DNA from: Hydrangea macrophylla
Taxonomy: Eukaryota > Streptophyta > Magnoliopsida > Cornales > Hydrangeaceae
Reading direction: 5' to 3'
Assembly (NCBI GenBank): GCA_033977485.1
Contig: CM066995.1
Location: forward strand, 48,731,162 to 48,795,161
Length of the DNA: 64,000 nucleotides
A program made the translations under genes and the position numbers. Of the stretch, positions 21,841-34,781 are shown one piece after another. The notes under the pieces were generated by a model. That model was not told the DNA's origin, ran no database searches, and was given only the letters and a program-made list of their open reading frames with translations. The stretch's first letter is position 1. Each line of letters opens with the position of its first letter.

Positions 21841-22806
21841 CTTTTTTGTTAGCCTCTTGAACCGCATCCATGCCGGTATGAGGAGATTATCTTCTTCGTT
21901 TGTGAAACTATGAGATCGTGGTGCTTTCTTTGTGAATTTAACCTTAGTATGGTCCAGTGACGTTATGACAGGTTCATTGTAATATTGACCCATTTTCATC
22001 ATACTCAGTAAATTGATTGTTTGTATCTAGCCCTCCACAAAGAAGATCAATGAAATATGTGTTGTCTTCAGATTCTATCTATAGAGTAAAAAAAAAGTCA
22101 CTTTTAGTGACGGAAAAAGTCACTTTTAGTGATGCCAAAGTGACGGTAAAGTGACGGATGAGACAAACTGCCACAAAATGATAGTTGAAGGACCAAAATG
22201 CAAAAAACATTTGTTTAGGGACCAAAGTGTCAAACAGTGTATAGTTTGAGAGTGCAAAATGCATTTTTAACCCAAAAAAAAATATTAATGAAACCAAAAA
22301 AATATGAGTGACTAATATAAAACAATTAAAATAATTGTAATCACAAAAATAAATAAAAAACAATTTTACTCCACAAAAAAAAAAACAAACAATTTTACAA
22401 AATCCCAAAAAAAAAAATAAATAAAAGACGAGGGTAACAATTTTACAATTTTTATAAATAAAATAAATAAGTAAATAATTGTAGTGGTGAAATATAGATT
22501 GCATTAGTGTTGGGACCGTTGAGTTCATTGAGTTCTTGAACCACATGACTAACAAGATGAGGGTAACAATTTTACTCCACAAATCCCAAAAAAAAAAAAA
22601 AACAAAAACAAAAACAAAATTAATAACTAAATAAAGTACAAAATCGTTTTTTTTCCCTTAAAATTATTTGTTTAGGCTAATCAAATATTTGTTACTTGAT
22701 TGAAAATAGAATTGAAATACTATTTACATGTGTTGCCTTTTCTTTAAACCCAACAATTTAGTGGCCCATACTGTATCAAAGTTAAGAGCCCAGCCAGCCC
22801 ATCAGC
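21841..22806. other. AT-rich intergenic sequence without a gene
   Basis: No gene. 22085-22160 has clustered GTCACTTTTAGTGA/AGTGACGG text, similar to the subterminal repeats of the CACTA-like end at 45.75-46.5 kb, so it may be a remnant of a related element. 22270-22640 is A-rich, with several poly(A) runs. Confidence 0.4.
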
Positions 22807-23292
22807 TGGAATTTAAAATGCGGAACCTAATTTCTCCAATTAAACACAAAAACAAATCAATAGTAATAAACAAGCACACAAAAAAAAATATAGATTTCTA
22901 CGTGGTTCGACTAAACATTGCCTACGTCCACAGCCGAGAGACAAGTTTTTTCAGTATTGAGAATAAACAATTGGTACAAGACACTTTGGATTAAATCCCA
23001 TAACCCAACCCTCACACCTTTTGTATACACACTACCAATACCCCAAAGAACTCACACTCTCTCACCTTATACCATGCACCCCATGAGCGGAGACTCCCAA
23101 CATTGTACATCAAGGAATTCCTAAATTCCTATACATCATCCCCTTTTTTAGAGACTACAATCATTCCTTGTCCAACAAGAAATTAGAGATCCACTAACCC
23201 TATCACAAGAGAAAATTAATCAAAATAGGAATCTAGTCAAATCAAAATCCCAAATTTAATGGGGTTGTCCTACATGTGATATAATCCCAACA
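22807..23292 (-). repeat. 3' LTR of the outermost element
   Basis: 486 bp ending TCCCAACA. It matches 8404-8884 in inverse orientation, including the phrases ACGTGGTTCGACTAAAC and GCCTACGTCCACA. Confidence 0.75.
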
Positions 23293-24259
23293 ATCACCTC
23301 ATCTATCACTTGTGGGGAAACTGCCCAATTAATCTCACACATGTCTAGCACACCCCCTCTCAACCCGGAGTGCCCACAAAGCCTACCGCTTTGCCAAACT
23401 GCAAATGAATCCATTGGCCATCACCGTACCAGTCTGCACGCCCTTGAATCAACACGGTCTCGTCACCTCTGATTCGATCAACATGGCCAATACATGTGCA
23501 ACCCCAAGTTAATTATGCTCATTAAATGTCATGCCCCGATGTAGCAAAATTTGGGAAAATAAAATTTCCTTTCTTGGACCCTTAGGCACGTGACTAGTTA
23601 AATCACCGAATTGTCCATAAAAAACCAACCATAAAAGAAACATAACTAACATAAGATGATACTAGCGTCAACATACATAACGAAAATGGTAGTACTAGTT
23701 CAGCTATTACATCTTCGTAGATACATCAGTGTCTTATGGCACTAGGGCCTTACAAAAGCTATTACAAAAGATAGATAAAGTCTGCTGATAGAGGTTACAA
23801 CCTAAAAATATATACTAGATTACAACTACTAGTCTTTTCTCTAACTAGTGTAGCCATAATCATCCTCTGTGTATTCTTCCTCCACGTCCTTCTCTTGGCC
23901 AGCATCATGACCTGTACAATCATCATCTAAAAAAGCTGGACATGGAAATGTCCAGCTACATGAACGCTGTCAGTTTATGAACGTCGAGTGAGAAAACTAA
24001 ATCAAATGGAAGTTATATAGCAACATACAAACAAGATTTTTTCACTTCTTTTATTATGTCTATTAAGAATCTCATGATCTCACCATCAAACTATGACTAC
24101 TAACTCGCCCGACTAGGTATTCAAAGAGAATATAGACCATCAATAAGACTAAACTCAACATCTCAAAAATGCTACCATAGTCCTCTACCAGAGCCTGACA
24201 CGGAAACCCTACCTAGACAACAACAATAGGGAGTCTGACACTATTCATTGACCAAACCT

Positions 24260-24475
24260 CTTTTTCACTAACCTTCACTTCGTTATGAAGAATCGAAGTG
24301 TTCTCAACTCAACCTTTACTTTGTCACAGAGAGTTGAAGTGTTCTCGACACAACCTTTACTTTGTCATGGAGAATCAAAGTGTTCTCGACTCAACCTTCA
24401 CTTCGTCACGGAGAATCGAAGTGTTCTTGACTCAACCTTTACTTCATCATAGTGAATCGAAGTGTTCAACTCAAC
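24260..24475. repeat. Tandem repeats of about 45 bp in the solo LTR
   Basis: Four to five units contain GAATCGAAGTGTTCT followed by CGACTCAACCTTTACTT and TGTCACGGA. They are diverged by scattered substitutions. Confidence 0.7.
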
Positions 24476-25349
24476 CCGACACAAAGTCCTAACATAACCA
24501 ATCTTAGTCCAACACGAAGTCCTAACTTAGCATACTTGTCACGCCCCGAAGTACCAAAAATAGGGAAAAATAAATTTCCTTTATGGGTTCGTAGACACGT
24601 GACTGGTTGTGAGTGTCACCTGATTGTCCAAACATGCTAATAACAATAATATGATATGGGAAAGTGACTAAGTTCAGCGGAAGCAGAAATTTAAAACATC
24701 CAAGTCTTACATCAGTAGTATATTATAGGCCAAAAAGATATCCAAAAGATACATATTACAAGACCAGCTAAACTATTACATCACTAACATAATAGTAACA
24801 GAACTATGACAAAAGGAAAAACTCCAAAGTCTTCAGCTGGCGAAACCGTAGCCTTCCTCGTAGTAATCTTCACCAGCATAGTCTTCAGTAGTATAGTCAG
24901 CATCTTGATAGCAGTCGGCTCCGTCTAGACCTGCAAAGGCTGGACGTGGAAGGTCCAGCGGCATGAAAAGCCGTTAGCAGTTAAGCTAAGTGAGGGTCCC
25001 CTTAAGGTTACCACCACTTAAGGTAAGTTATTCTTCATCTCTTCTTATTTCCCGAAACCATATCTCGTTCATCATTTCTTATTCTCGATACTATGCCTTG
25101 TTCGTCTTTTCTCATTCTCAAAACCATGTCTTATTTAAACCCAATCATTCCTTTTGAAACATAACCCAGAACTGAACTGACCAATGACATTGACTGAAAG
25201 AAGACTTGACTCCAAACGCATTTACATGTCAAGAAAGTACAACACTCAACAATGAATAGTTAACTGTCGCCCAACTGGCACTCGAACTGTCGCACAAATG
25301 GCATTCAAACTATCGCCCAAATGGCATAAGTGTGCGGGACATTAACATT

Positions 25350-25620
25350 CTCTTGGTCGAACACGTCATGCTGATCCTCAGGTCGCCCGCACGTTACCGA
25401 ACACGTCATGCCGATCCTCAGACCAAGGGTACGGGAAATTAATAATCACTTGGACGAACACGTCATGCCGATCCTCAGGTCACCCGTACATAACCGAACA
25501 CGTCATGCCGATCCTCAGTCCAAGGGTACGGAAAAATAATCAACCACTTGTTCGAACACGTCACGACGATTCTCAGGTCATCCGGACTTGACCGAACACG
25601 TCATGCCGATCCTCAGATCA
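25350..25620. repeat. Six-copy CGAACACGTCATGCCGATCC repeat in LTR
   Basis: CGAACACGTCATGCCGATCC followed by TCAG occurs six times, alternating about 45 and 55 bp apart. That gives a roughly 100 bp dimeric period repeated three times. The same block is at 40438-40705. A preceding triplet, ACTGTCGCCCAAATGGCAT, repeats at 25265-25330. Confidence 0.8.
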
Positions 25621-26399
25621 AGGAACAAAACATAACTCACCAATCGACACCATGGAATTACCGAAAGACCAATTTCGCAAGAAATATCCAAACACGACAC
25701 GAAAGTTCACGAATCAACTTTGACCGGTAGTCACACGACTAGAAACGAGGCCCAATGTCCCTTATTCGCATTAAATCTATTATTGAAGATTTTATCATTA
25801 TTTTACGCGTTCGCATGTTTCGTAGTTTAGTTCATTAATATCATCCATTTATAACCGTTAATATTTCGCTATACGTCCGACATTCCGTTTTCCTCTCAAT
25901 ATACTTACGATGGAAACTTTCCCTATCATTTATCAATGCAATAATCGTGCCATACAGTATACTTATAGTTTGGGTATGAACTTTTCAACGGTCATTAAAC
26001 TATATTCACATAGCTCATGGATTTATAATCATGGATTTAATACCAATAAACATATAGATGAAAACCTTAACATATTCATCTACGCGATAGCACTACCATA
26101 GCACGAGATTTTCATAACAACACAAGTACCAGCAAACTAGCATCAACAATCAACACCATGCATCAACAAAACATTATACAAAAAGTTGTATAATCTGCCA
26201 GGATATATTTTCACTGTGTTGACTGAATTAACATGATTTATTTGGGCATGATAAATTGCTTTGTAGATCAAACTCAAAACTAAAATATTGTAGATAATAG
26301 GAATATCTTCATGTACAAAAGAAATCTAGCTTCAATTACATTTTTGAGCTACTCAAACTATTTATTTGACAAGATATTTCTTATATCTCGGACTGTTCT

Positions 26400-26990
26400 G
26401 TCCCAGATTTATAGTACTGCATTGTACGTGAATTTCACCTATGAAGGAGGGGTTTTTAGACTGAGCTATAGATGGGTTATTTGTAGATAAATGAGTTATC
26501 TTTCTTCACAAAAAAACCTAGCTTAATTCTCATTTTCGAGCTGCACAAAACATTCATTTTACTAAACTATGGTCTGCTGAAAGTTTCAGTTTCTCAGATT
26601 TATAACACTGCGTTGTACATGCATTTCACCCATGAAGGAGTGATTTCTAGACTGAGCTATAGAAGAGTTAATTGTAGATATATGCGTTAGCTTTTACCAA
26701 AAAAACACCTAGCTTAATTCGGATTTTTGAGCTGTACAAAACATTCATTTTACTAAACTATGTTCTGCTGAGAGTTTCTGTTTTCCCAGGTTTATAACAC
26801 TGCGTTGTACATGCATTTCACCCATGAAGGATTGATTTCTAGACTGAGCTATAGAAGAGTTATTTGTAGATAAATGAGTTAGCTTTTACCACAAAAAAAC
26901 CTAGCTTAAGTCGGATTTAAGAGCTGCACAAAACATTCATTTTACTAAACTATGTTCTGCTGAGAGTTTCAGTTTCTCAGATTTATGGAT
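26400..26990. repeat. Tandem repeats of about 180 bp in LTR
   Basis: Three to four units contain CACTGCGTTGTACATGCATT, TGAAGGA..GATTTCTAGACTGAG and AAACATTCATTTTACTAAAC. The same block is at 41450-42060 in the other LTR. Confidence 0.75.
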
Positions 26991-27911
26991 TTGTTTTGCA
27001 TGTCATGAAAACTTCAACACAACAACATCAAACTTCTACTAAACAATAGTACATATTATATGTGTTCTAAATTGAGTTAGATTACTCACAATTACTCATA
27101 ATTTACTCACCAAAGCTTGAAATTTAAGCTTGATATTGGTTGATGCTTAGTGAAGCTTGAATCTTCAAACTTCAAGGATGAACTTCTTCTTCTTCTATTC
27201 TTCCATGGAGCTATAACTCTAGCTCTCTCTCCCTCTCAATTATATGCAGATTGTAGAGACAAAAATGTCTCAAATGTGTGTATGTGCATGATATATAGGA
27301 GATTGGCATGGCTAGGTGTCATTTGCATGAGTTCATGCAAAGACACATGTCCAATATGTGGACAAATGTCATGGGAGGAGATGACAAGTGTAAGGAGTGG
27401 CACATGGGGCTGCCATGTGGCCGGCCATGTGGGGCCCACCTCAGGTTGTGTGCAACTTTCTCAGTTTACGTGCATAAGTTCCTCGGTATACGTGTCGGTC
27501 TCGATTTACGTGCAACCGGTGTTATTTCTAATGTCCGGGTCTGGGTACGGGAATAAGTTAAATCTTATTCTGGTCGAGTCGGTATGGTTACTACAGTCTA
27601 TATGGTAATACTACAACACGTCCATACTGTCACGTAATTAAAATAAAAATATAATAATATAGTGGGTCCAATATAGAAATTAGAAAAAGCTGATATTATA
27701 ATGACAGAAAAGTACAGGTGTTACATCTTCCACCACCTATTAAAGGATTTCGTCCTCGAAATCTAGATTTTGCTAAGTCTTAGAAAGTACAAGGTACTAA
27801 TAATATCTCAGGTTTTAAGGTTATGAGGTTCCCACTAGCTAACTAATCAGACCTTCTTAAAAATTCTTTCAAACGTCCAAACTTCTTTGCTAAAACAATG
27901 CCAAGTGAAAT

Positions 27912-28341
27912 TCATAGTTCTGACATTGAATATGGCACCTTCGGTCTTTTATCTTGTTCAATGCTGAGATTAATTTGGTGATCTGCAAGTTCTCTTTCGG
28001 AATCTTCTTTGTGGTGGAACCTTGTTTTGAGTTTCTCGTTCCGGACAATCTTTGCGCACACGTCCAGTCTTTCCACAATTGAAGCACTACGCCTATCAAC
28101 TTGTGAGATGTTTCGGTGCTTTGCATTCTTTGGAGTGATGTCCAGATATTCTGCAACCGTCGCAGATATCACGTTGCTTTGGATTTGTCTTAACGGCAGT
28201 CTGATTAACTTTGCTTTCATCATTTCTTTGCCTCTTGTGATGATTCTTGATGTATCTAGAGTTTTCCTCAATGATTGTGGACTGCATTTGAGTAGTTGTT
28301 CGTGATACTAGTTTGTTTCTTCTGCGTCTTTGATCAGGCAA
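27912..28341 (-). pseudogene. Gag zinc-knuckle remnant of the gypsy element
   Basis: Minus-strand frame with a basic stretch (RRRRNK, KRQRND) followed by CDGCRISGHHSKEC, a CX2CX4HX4C knuckle as in retroviral nucleocapsids. A frameshift follows and the second half reads on in another frame. It lies on the 3' side of integrase remnants (29370-29640), whereas gag should be 5' of pol, so the interior is rearranged or the gag piece was displaced. Confidence 0.5.
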
Positions 28342-29369
28342 GATTCTTACCTCTCAGCTTCTTGATACGAGGGTTGAGAAGTCTAGTTGGTCTCACGATT
28401 GTCTTCTATAACTTGTAGGGTTCATGGCGTCCTTTTAAGCATGTTATTGTGATTGAGTTCCTTTGCATGTCGACATGAAATCGTCATGGAGGTTCGGCAT
28501 CGTAGGTGATGACACAAGTCGTTAAGAAATTTCTCTATACATTAACTAATATCAAGCATATAAGTTGTTACTAGTTATTGGAATAGGATTAAATTCACTT
28601 GTAAGGAGTTGAATTCATAACAAAATGAATATTCATTATGTACTGAGTTAGAAACGAAGAGGTACGTGATCAATCACTTGTAGGATCACAATGTATAGAA
28701 TGAGTATCTAAGAATAACCATTAGAAGATTACTATAGGACAATCATAGTAATGCAATGACTATAGGCACAAGGCCTCCCAAGTAGGACATAAGAATTCCT
28801 TATCTCATGAGCCAATAATTTAGGTGAAGCCTTAATGATAAAAGTCAAGGTTACTAATAAGAAGAATTTGTGAAATGAAAGGAAATGAAGACTAATTTAC
28901 AAAGGGGTGCAATATACTTGAGTTCCTTAGGTGAACAAATACAAAGAGATCCTTTGCAATAATGTCAAGGGATACGCACTTGCAAAAGTTGGTCAAACGG
29001 TTGACAGTCCAAACGATTTACAAAGATTAATTTAACAGATCATAAGTCCAAATGACTTACAATGATCGGTTTATAAATGAATTATTGGAATCGATTTTCA
29101 TGGTGATAAGTCCAAAGAGGTGACTTATAGCATTAGAAAGCAAATGAATTCACTATTGGATTTATCAATGATCAGAATGATCCAAAATCTTGTTAAGTGA
29201 AATCAGAGAGGACAATGAATAACTGTCAATTAGTGAAACATTAAAGGACATCCCAAGGTTCATCATAAGGATAATTGATCTAACGCAACCAATGGTAAAA
29301 AATAGTAGGTTTACTCAAAAGGAGTTAAATTAGAAAGATCAGCCTTACATGGTTTTAATTTATAATGTG

Positions 29370-29640
29370 CGTAGGGTCAGAGATGCATTTCTTCAGCGTG
29401 TTGATGGAACATTGATGTTGTAAACCCGAAACGTGTCTTCTCTTGGTAGGTCCTATGCGATCTGATCATTGGCTTGAAGGTGGAATGCAGTACTCATCTT
29501 CACTAATGCTCGCGGTGCGAGTCGTTCGTTGTGATTAAACGTGGTCGATGTCAGTAGTCTATGAGGTCGTTCGATCTGTTGAAGGTATGTTCTATTCTTG
29601 CATCTTCCATCGCCTCGAGTTAAGTCAATATCTCATGTGC
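29370..29640 (-). pseudogene. Gypsy integrase remnant
   Basis: Minus-strand frames contain KMSTAFHLQANDQIA, which corresponds to the conserved STAYHPQTDGQSER segment of gypsy integrases. Further along, NTLKKCISDPTHIIN matches the 'SMLRKCI.DP.H' text near the end of pol, close to the former at this scale, so there are deletions between. Stops and frameshifts occur throughout. The rest of 28345-30780 shows no readable domain. Confidence 0.5.
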
Positions 29641-30922
29641 TCCTTGTAGTAGGGTTGACCTTGGTAGTGTAGCAGGTTGTGGCTTGAGTGGTCTAAAAAG
29701 CGATTCTGAATGGACGATATGGAGGTGTCTAATTAACTCGTTTCCATAGTCACTTACGCTAGTGCCGTCAGCGGACTTGTATCAGTCTTCCAAATACAAT
29801 GGTGGGATTGATCTCCTTAGGTATTATGTTGCTTAGCCTTCTGAACTGGTCCTTAGTTGTTTGAGATGATTCATCCATTGCAGAGATCAAGAAGATTCTT
29901 CTGTTCCTACGTATGAGTTCGTGTCTACAAGGTTTCTATCATACCTTATGCGAAGCAATCATAGCCTATTACATCTCACATTATAGTTATCATCATAATC
30001 CCAGTAACTAGAATACGATGATTGAAACGATTGAATAGATTGATCCAAAATGAAGTCGAATCCGAAAAGGTATATGAATTCTCACAGATAGAAGTACAAT
30101 AGTAGAATGACGTGATCCATTCAAGAATAAGATGTAAATCTAACAAGGATTGAATGACTGTTTACTATGGAATTAATCGTAGTATCTCAAGATTTGTAGG
30201 AAATAAAAGTAACTAACATAAGGCCTTCAACGAATGAATTAAGAATTAGGTATTTCATAAGTGAAATAGTCCAAACGAAACCCCACTGATAAAGAATAAG
30301 GTAGTTACTGAGAGAGACAATAAGAGGTCAAGATGTACAGAGAGTACAATGTTTTTGAGTTCATGGCGAGAACAAGGACAGAGAACTCATTTAGAATTAT
30401 TTCAAATGAAATGAACTTGTAAGAATTTGTTCAAGGAATAATAAGTCAAAAATAATGACTTTGCAGTACTAGTGATCGAACTTGTTCTCAAAAGAATTTG
30501 TCAAGAATCGGATGATCAAGGTACATACTCAAGAATTGTTGACTGGGGAATTTCTAAAAATTCAAGGAAATGAATTATTTATCAAGGAGTGTATCACAAT
30601 AATTATTGATGGTAATCGGAGCCACTTTACAAAATATATAGATCCTTTTTCCAGAAGAAATGACCATTAGAATAGAAGGTATCGATTTACTCAAAGGGAA
30701 TGGAATGAGTAGAAAGGATATGACTGCTTACTATGGTACTCGCCTACCATATCTAAGGTAAAGTTTGCCTATCTTATTATCATCTATTACGGGCCCTCTA
30801 AGAACTCCTCCTCAGGGTCCTCCTCTTTGTCCTTGATGTCGGCTGGATCTGCTTCGTGGTCCTGCTCAGGCATCGATATCATCTCGTCCCCATCAACTGC
30901 TGGTGCTGGATGGTCATGTACA

Positions 30923-32437
30923 TGTAGGAAAAACAGGTTTAAAATTAAATCTAAACGCGCAGCGGAAAACAAAGTTCAAAACTTTTATTGGTAGCCTTGG
31001 ATCTACTACTTATTAACTCCATAGATGCGCATAACAAGATGGAGAAGATTCTATACCTTAGGTCTTGAACCCAATTCTGATTTTTGTCCTTCTCCTTGTG
31101 TGTGCAGCAGCAACCTCTAGGAAATCTTCACCCTTATGTCTCCTCGAATGCTCCCAGAGTGGCTAGGGTTGGTGGGAACCCTAATAGTGAGAATAGGGAA
31201 GGTTTGGGAACTCTAAACAGGTTCTGCAGCAACTGATACGTTAAAAACGATGAACTCCGATTTCTGGACGTAGCTGCCCTATTTATAGATTCCCAGAACC
31301 GACCTTACTTTCGATCGCTCGAAGTGAATTCGATCGATCGAACTTTCGATCGATCGAACCACATTCGATCGATCGAACCTGTCTAGACTTCAATCGATCG
31401 AAACAACTTCGATCGATCGAACCAGTCTTGACAGCATTCTCATTTGCCTTTCCAAGCATTCTGGCGGAGCTAAGAGTGGGACCTCCTAGGTTCTTAATTA
31501 CTGGCTCCGATTAATTATTATTCCATCTAGTCAGTACTCTTGACTAAGGAATCAATAATTAATCAATTATCATTAATGCCACTATAAAATGATAATTGCA
31601 CTCCAGTGCATAAGAACATAATCACACATACATAAGTGATTGCTAGACTTGTATAATATGATACGCATGTCCCTCTACCAGGCAGTATTCGTATCTATCA
31701 TTGGGATGTATGTCTTAAGATACTGTCGACCCAATAGATAGTACATCTTATATTCCTCAAGTATCATTCACTACTCTTGGATTACTAAACATGTCAACAA
31801 TAACACTTTGTTGACAAGGCTGGCCAGCTCTCAGTAATCACTCCTAGTGACATTCTCGAGGGAATACTTACTCTTCGTTTTATTGAAGAGGGTAGAATTC
31901 CATCTTGACAATATATGTTCCCAACGTTGCATACTTGATTTACCCAAGATACCCAGGTGTTGATCTTGCAAGACCTCACTGATTGGTAAGTCAAAGCAAC
32001 CAAGCATACAACTTGCGTCCATAACTGTCTCAGGATTAAGGACATGTATCCCTATACAAGTTTTGAGTTCCTATTGACGGTGACAGCGTTTAGGTGTCAA
32101 TAGGTTTAACTCAGGTCTGTCAATGCACCGAGTGCACTAGCATATTAACCAAGAGTCAAAGACTCTTATGAATGAGATTCATCATTCTACCCCGTAGACG
32201 TTAATCATGCTACAGTGTATACCTGATAAGTTATCCAGACTTATCATCCACTGTGACTTATTTGAAACAACAAGGATTTGTGATTCATATCTCACATGTG
32301 TAATCACATACACAAATGAACCACATACAATGTTGTTTAAGGATTCCAGTCTAATATTCATCTCATGAACTAACATGCATAAATGCATTATGATATTCCA
32401 TTGTCCAACTAACTGGTTTGAGGGCATATTCCCAACA
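30923..32437 (-). repeat. 3' LTR of the young copia element
   Basis: 1515 bp, TGTAGGAAAAACAGG...CCCAACA. Four TTCGATCGATCGAA palindromes plus variants lie at 31309-31425. Confidence 0.93.
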
Positions 32438-32499
32438 AACTCCCACTTGCACTCATAACCATATAGCGTTAGTACTAACACTAGCATAGTCTCTGTGAT

Positions 32500-33340
32500 T
32501 TGTCAAAATCCTTAACCCGTAAGGTTTTGCATAGGGACTGATGATCATCGACTGAAACAATCCATAGTAAAACATCTTCATGTTATACTATATCCCTAGA
32601 CAAAAGACGTCACATGACATGTATCCAGTAAAGCTAATTTGAACATTGTCCAAAACACCATCACCCTGCATATATCCTCTAGTTCTTTCTCAAGCCCTAG
32701 AGAATATATACTTTATGATAGTTCAGAAAACTGAACATTCATTTGGACTGATATCTGTGAACAACCTCAACGGTATAACTGATATCCATACCTAACATCA
32801 CATACAAAGTTTATCAATAGCGAAGGCTTATGATATACCGTTCATGTGATTTCTTTCATCTTGTATCCCAAGATACAAATCTTGAAAGAGCATTAGGTTA
32901 TGTTCAAAGGTGAAAAACCTTTATCGAAACGTTCCACGTTGAATCTAGCCAGCAACTTTATGATATAGAAGTTTGAGACAATCTCATTATCTTAACTTTC
33001 TGATCTTGAATGAGCAAAAATCATAAGATTATAGCTCGCCTCACCGAGATCAAAAATATCAAGTATACTGTAGAAACTTAACCTTAATCATTGATGATAC
33101 TACTTTAACATATCACAATGATAAAGATGTCATCAATATATGGAACCATAATCACCACCACACTTCCTTTGCGTAAGGATCCTTTCATCCACTTAAGCTA
33201 CATCCACACTTTAGATGAATCCAAAGTATTTTGACCAATATGTCAAAACAGATGTCCTTATCTCTGGATGATTGCTTTAGTCCATAGACTTATGCAAATC
33301 ACATACCAGAGCTTCCTTATCACAAAACTTCAATGCACCA
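32500..33340 (-). pseudogene. Decayed copia reverse transcriptase / RNase H of the young element
   Basis: Minus-strand fragments in shifting frames follow copia order. VPYIDDIFII (33149-33120) corresponds to the YVDD catalytic box. DLGEASY (33055-33030) and LLARFN follow it. RGYMQGDG (about 32690-32670) corresponds to the 'KDYMLVYG' segment before RNase H, and SFTGYM to its start. Many stops interrupt them. Integrase and protease are not recognisable in 33340-34780. Confidence 0.6.
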
Positions 33341-34781
33341 GGGAATTTCAACAATGTTGAGAATTCTCCCACTGCAATGAAGTACCAATGTAGGAATGGA
33401 TGAAGAGGTAGTAGATTTTAGTTCTAGATGATTTATAGATTGCTTTAAGATATAAATTACTTTACTCTTTTATATTATCTTTCCTTTGCAAAATTTGGTC
33501 TCCAACCAACTTTTGTTTTCTCTGGAAACACTACAAAAGTATTATACTTCTAATCTAGATTCAAAAGGCTCATCATTTCTTTACACCAAAGTGCTAGACA
33601 TCCTTATCCAAAGTTACCATGAGAAAGAAGTCGCATTCTTTTCACAACTTTGGGGATGTCTATCGAAAAGATTTGCTTTTGAATAAGATCCAGTATATAC
33701 ATTGTAGTTCCATCGAGAAAAACAAGGAATAGTAGTAACTCTAAATAACTCATCCCATGACCCAGTCATATCTAAAAGAAGATAGTTCCTTCTACCTGCT
33801 ACACCCTCCCGTGGAGGCGCACTAGGTGTAGACTGTCGAGAAAGAATCTCATTCTTATCTCCTTTGGACAATAAATACATTAGATAGATACTCACCATTT
33901 TGATCAAATCAAAAGGCAACGATATTCTTTTACCAATTACTCTTCATTCCAAAACTTTTGAATTTCTTCAAAATTGAGGATGAAGATGCAATAAGTAAAT
34001 GTATATCAGTATCCAAAGTAGCCGAAACTACTTTTCAACTCTAATGTTTATTGCCCTACATACATGAGTATGTCCTAATTCTAATAAGTCCTTGGTCGTG
34101 TGATTTTCAAAAGAAAAGTCACCTAATCATATTAGCCTCTAAATAGGATTGACAAACAGGTAGTGGTTTCAACAACCAAAAGAGTTTTAGGATCCAATCC
34201 TTTACTCCCCATTTATCCTAATTTAGATTAATATGATCTGATCACATTTACTCTCTAAATAGGATTGACAAATAGGCAATGGTCTTAGCAACCGAAAGAG
34301 TTTAGGATCCTATCCTTTACTCCCCATTTATCCTATTTAGATTAAATATGATCTAACCTCAAAACCAAAAAGTCATAGAATTAGTTGAGGGTGCTATCCT
34401 TTTAGATGGTAAAATACCCATGAGTCATTTAAATACTACATTAGATAATATATGAGAAACAAGAGTAAATTGGTGAGATACTTGCTTGACAAGTTATTTA
34501 GATCACATAAAAGAAAGCTTTCTTTTAATCAAGAATTTCAGTACCAAAATCAAAAGAATAAATATTATTCATTAATTCAAAACTGAAATCCATCTAATAA
34601 CTCCAAAGTTTTATTACAATATAAAACTATTAATCTAATAGCAACTCTTGCATCAGATCCCAAAAAGCAATCAAGATCTTCTAATCACTGCACATTCTTA
34701 TTTTCCAATTCCCTGCAACAATTACAGATATAATTTAGAAAATATAGAATTAGTGCCCATAGTAGTTGAAGTATCAGTTTT

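Larger units (their letters stand above)
24537..27725 (-). repeat. 3' LTR of the gypsy element with ATACT duplication
   Basis: 3189 bp, highly similar to 39621-42781. Small indels include about 8-10 bp of GGCCGGCCATGT text near 27418 absent from the other copy, and a segment near 26020 missing there. Confidence 0.88.

Noticed and set aside
27150..27608. A 152-residue frame, mirrored at 42218-42664 in the other copy
   Set aside because: The two frames are the same place in the two LTRs of one gypsy element. Their similarity reflects LTR identity, and small frame-changing differences occur; no domain.
31794..32487. Small minus-strand frames duplicated at 38301-38934
   Set aside because: They are duplicated because they lie in the two LTRs of the copia element; no independent gene signal.
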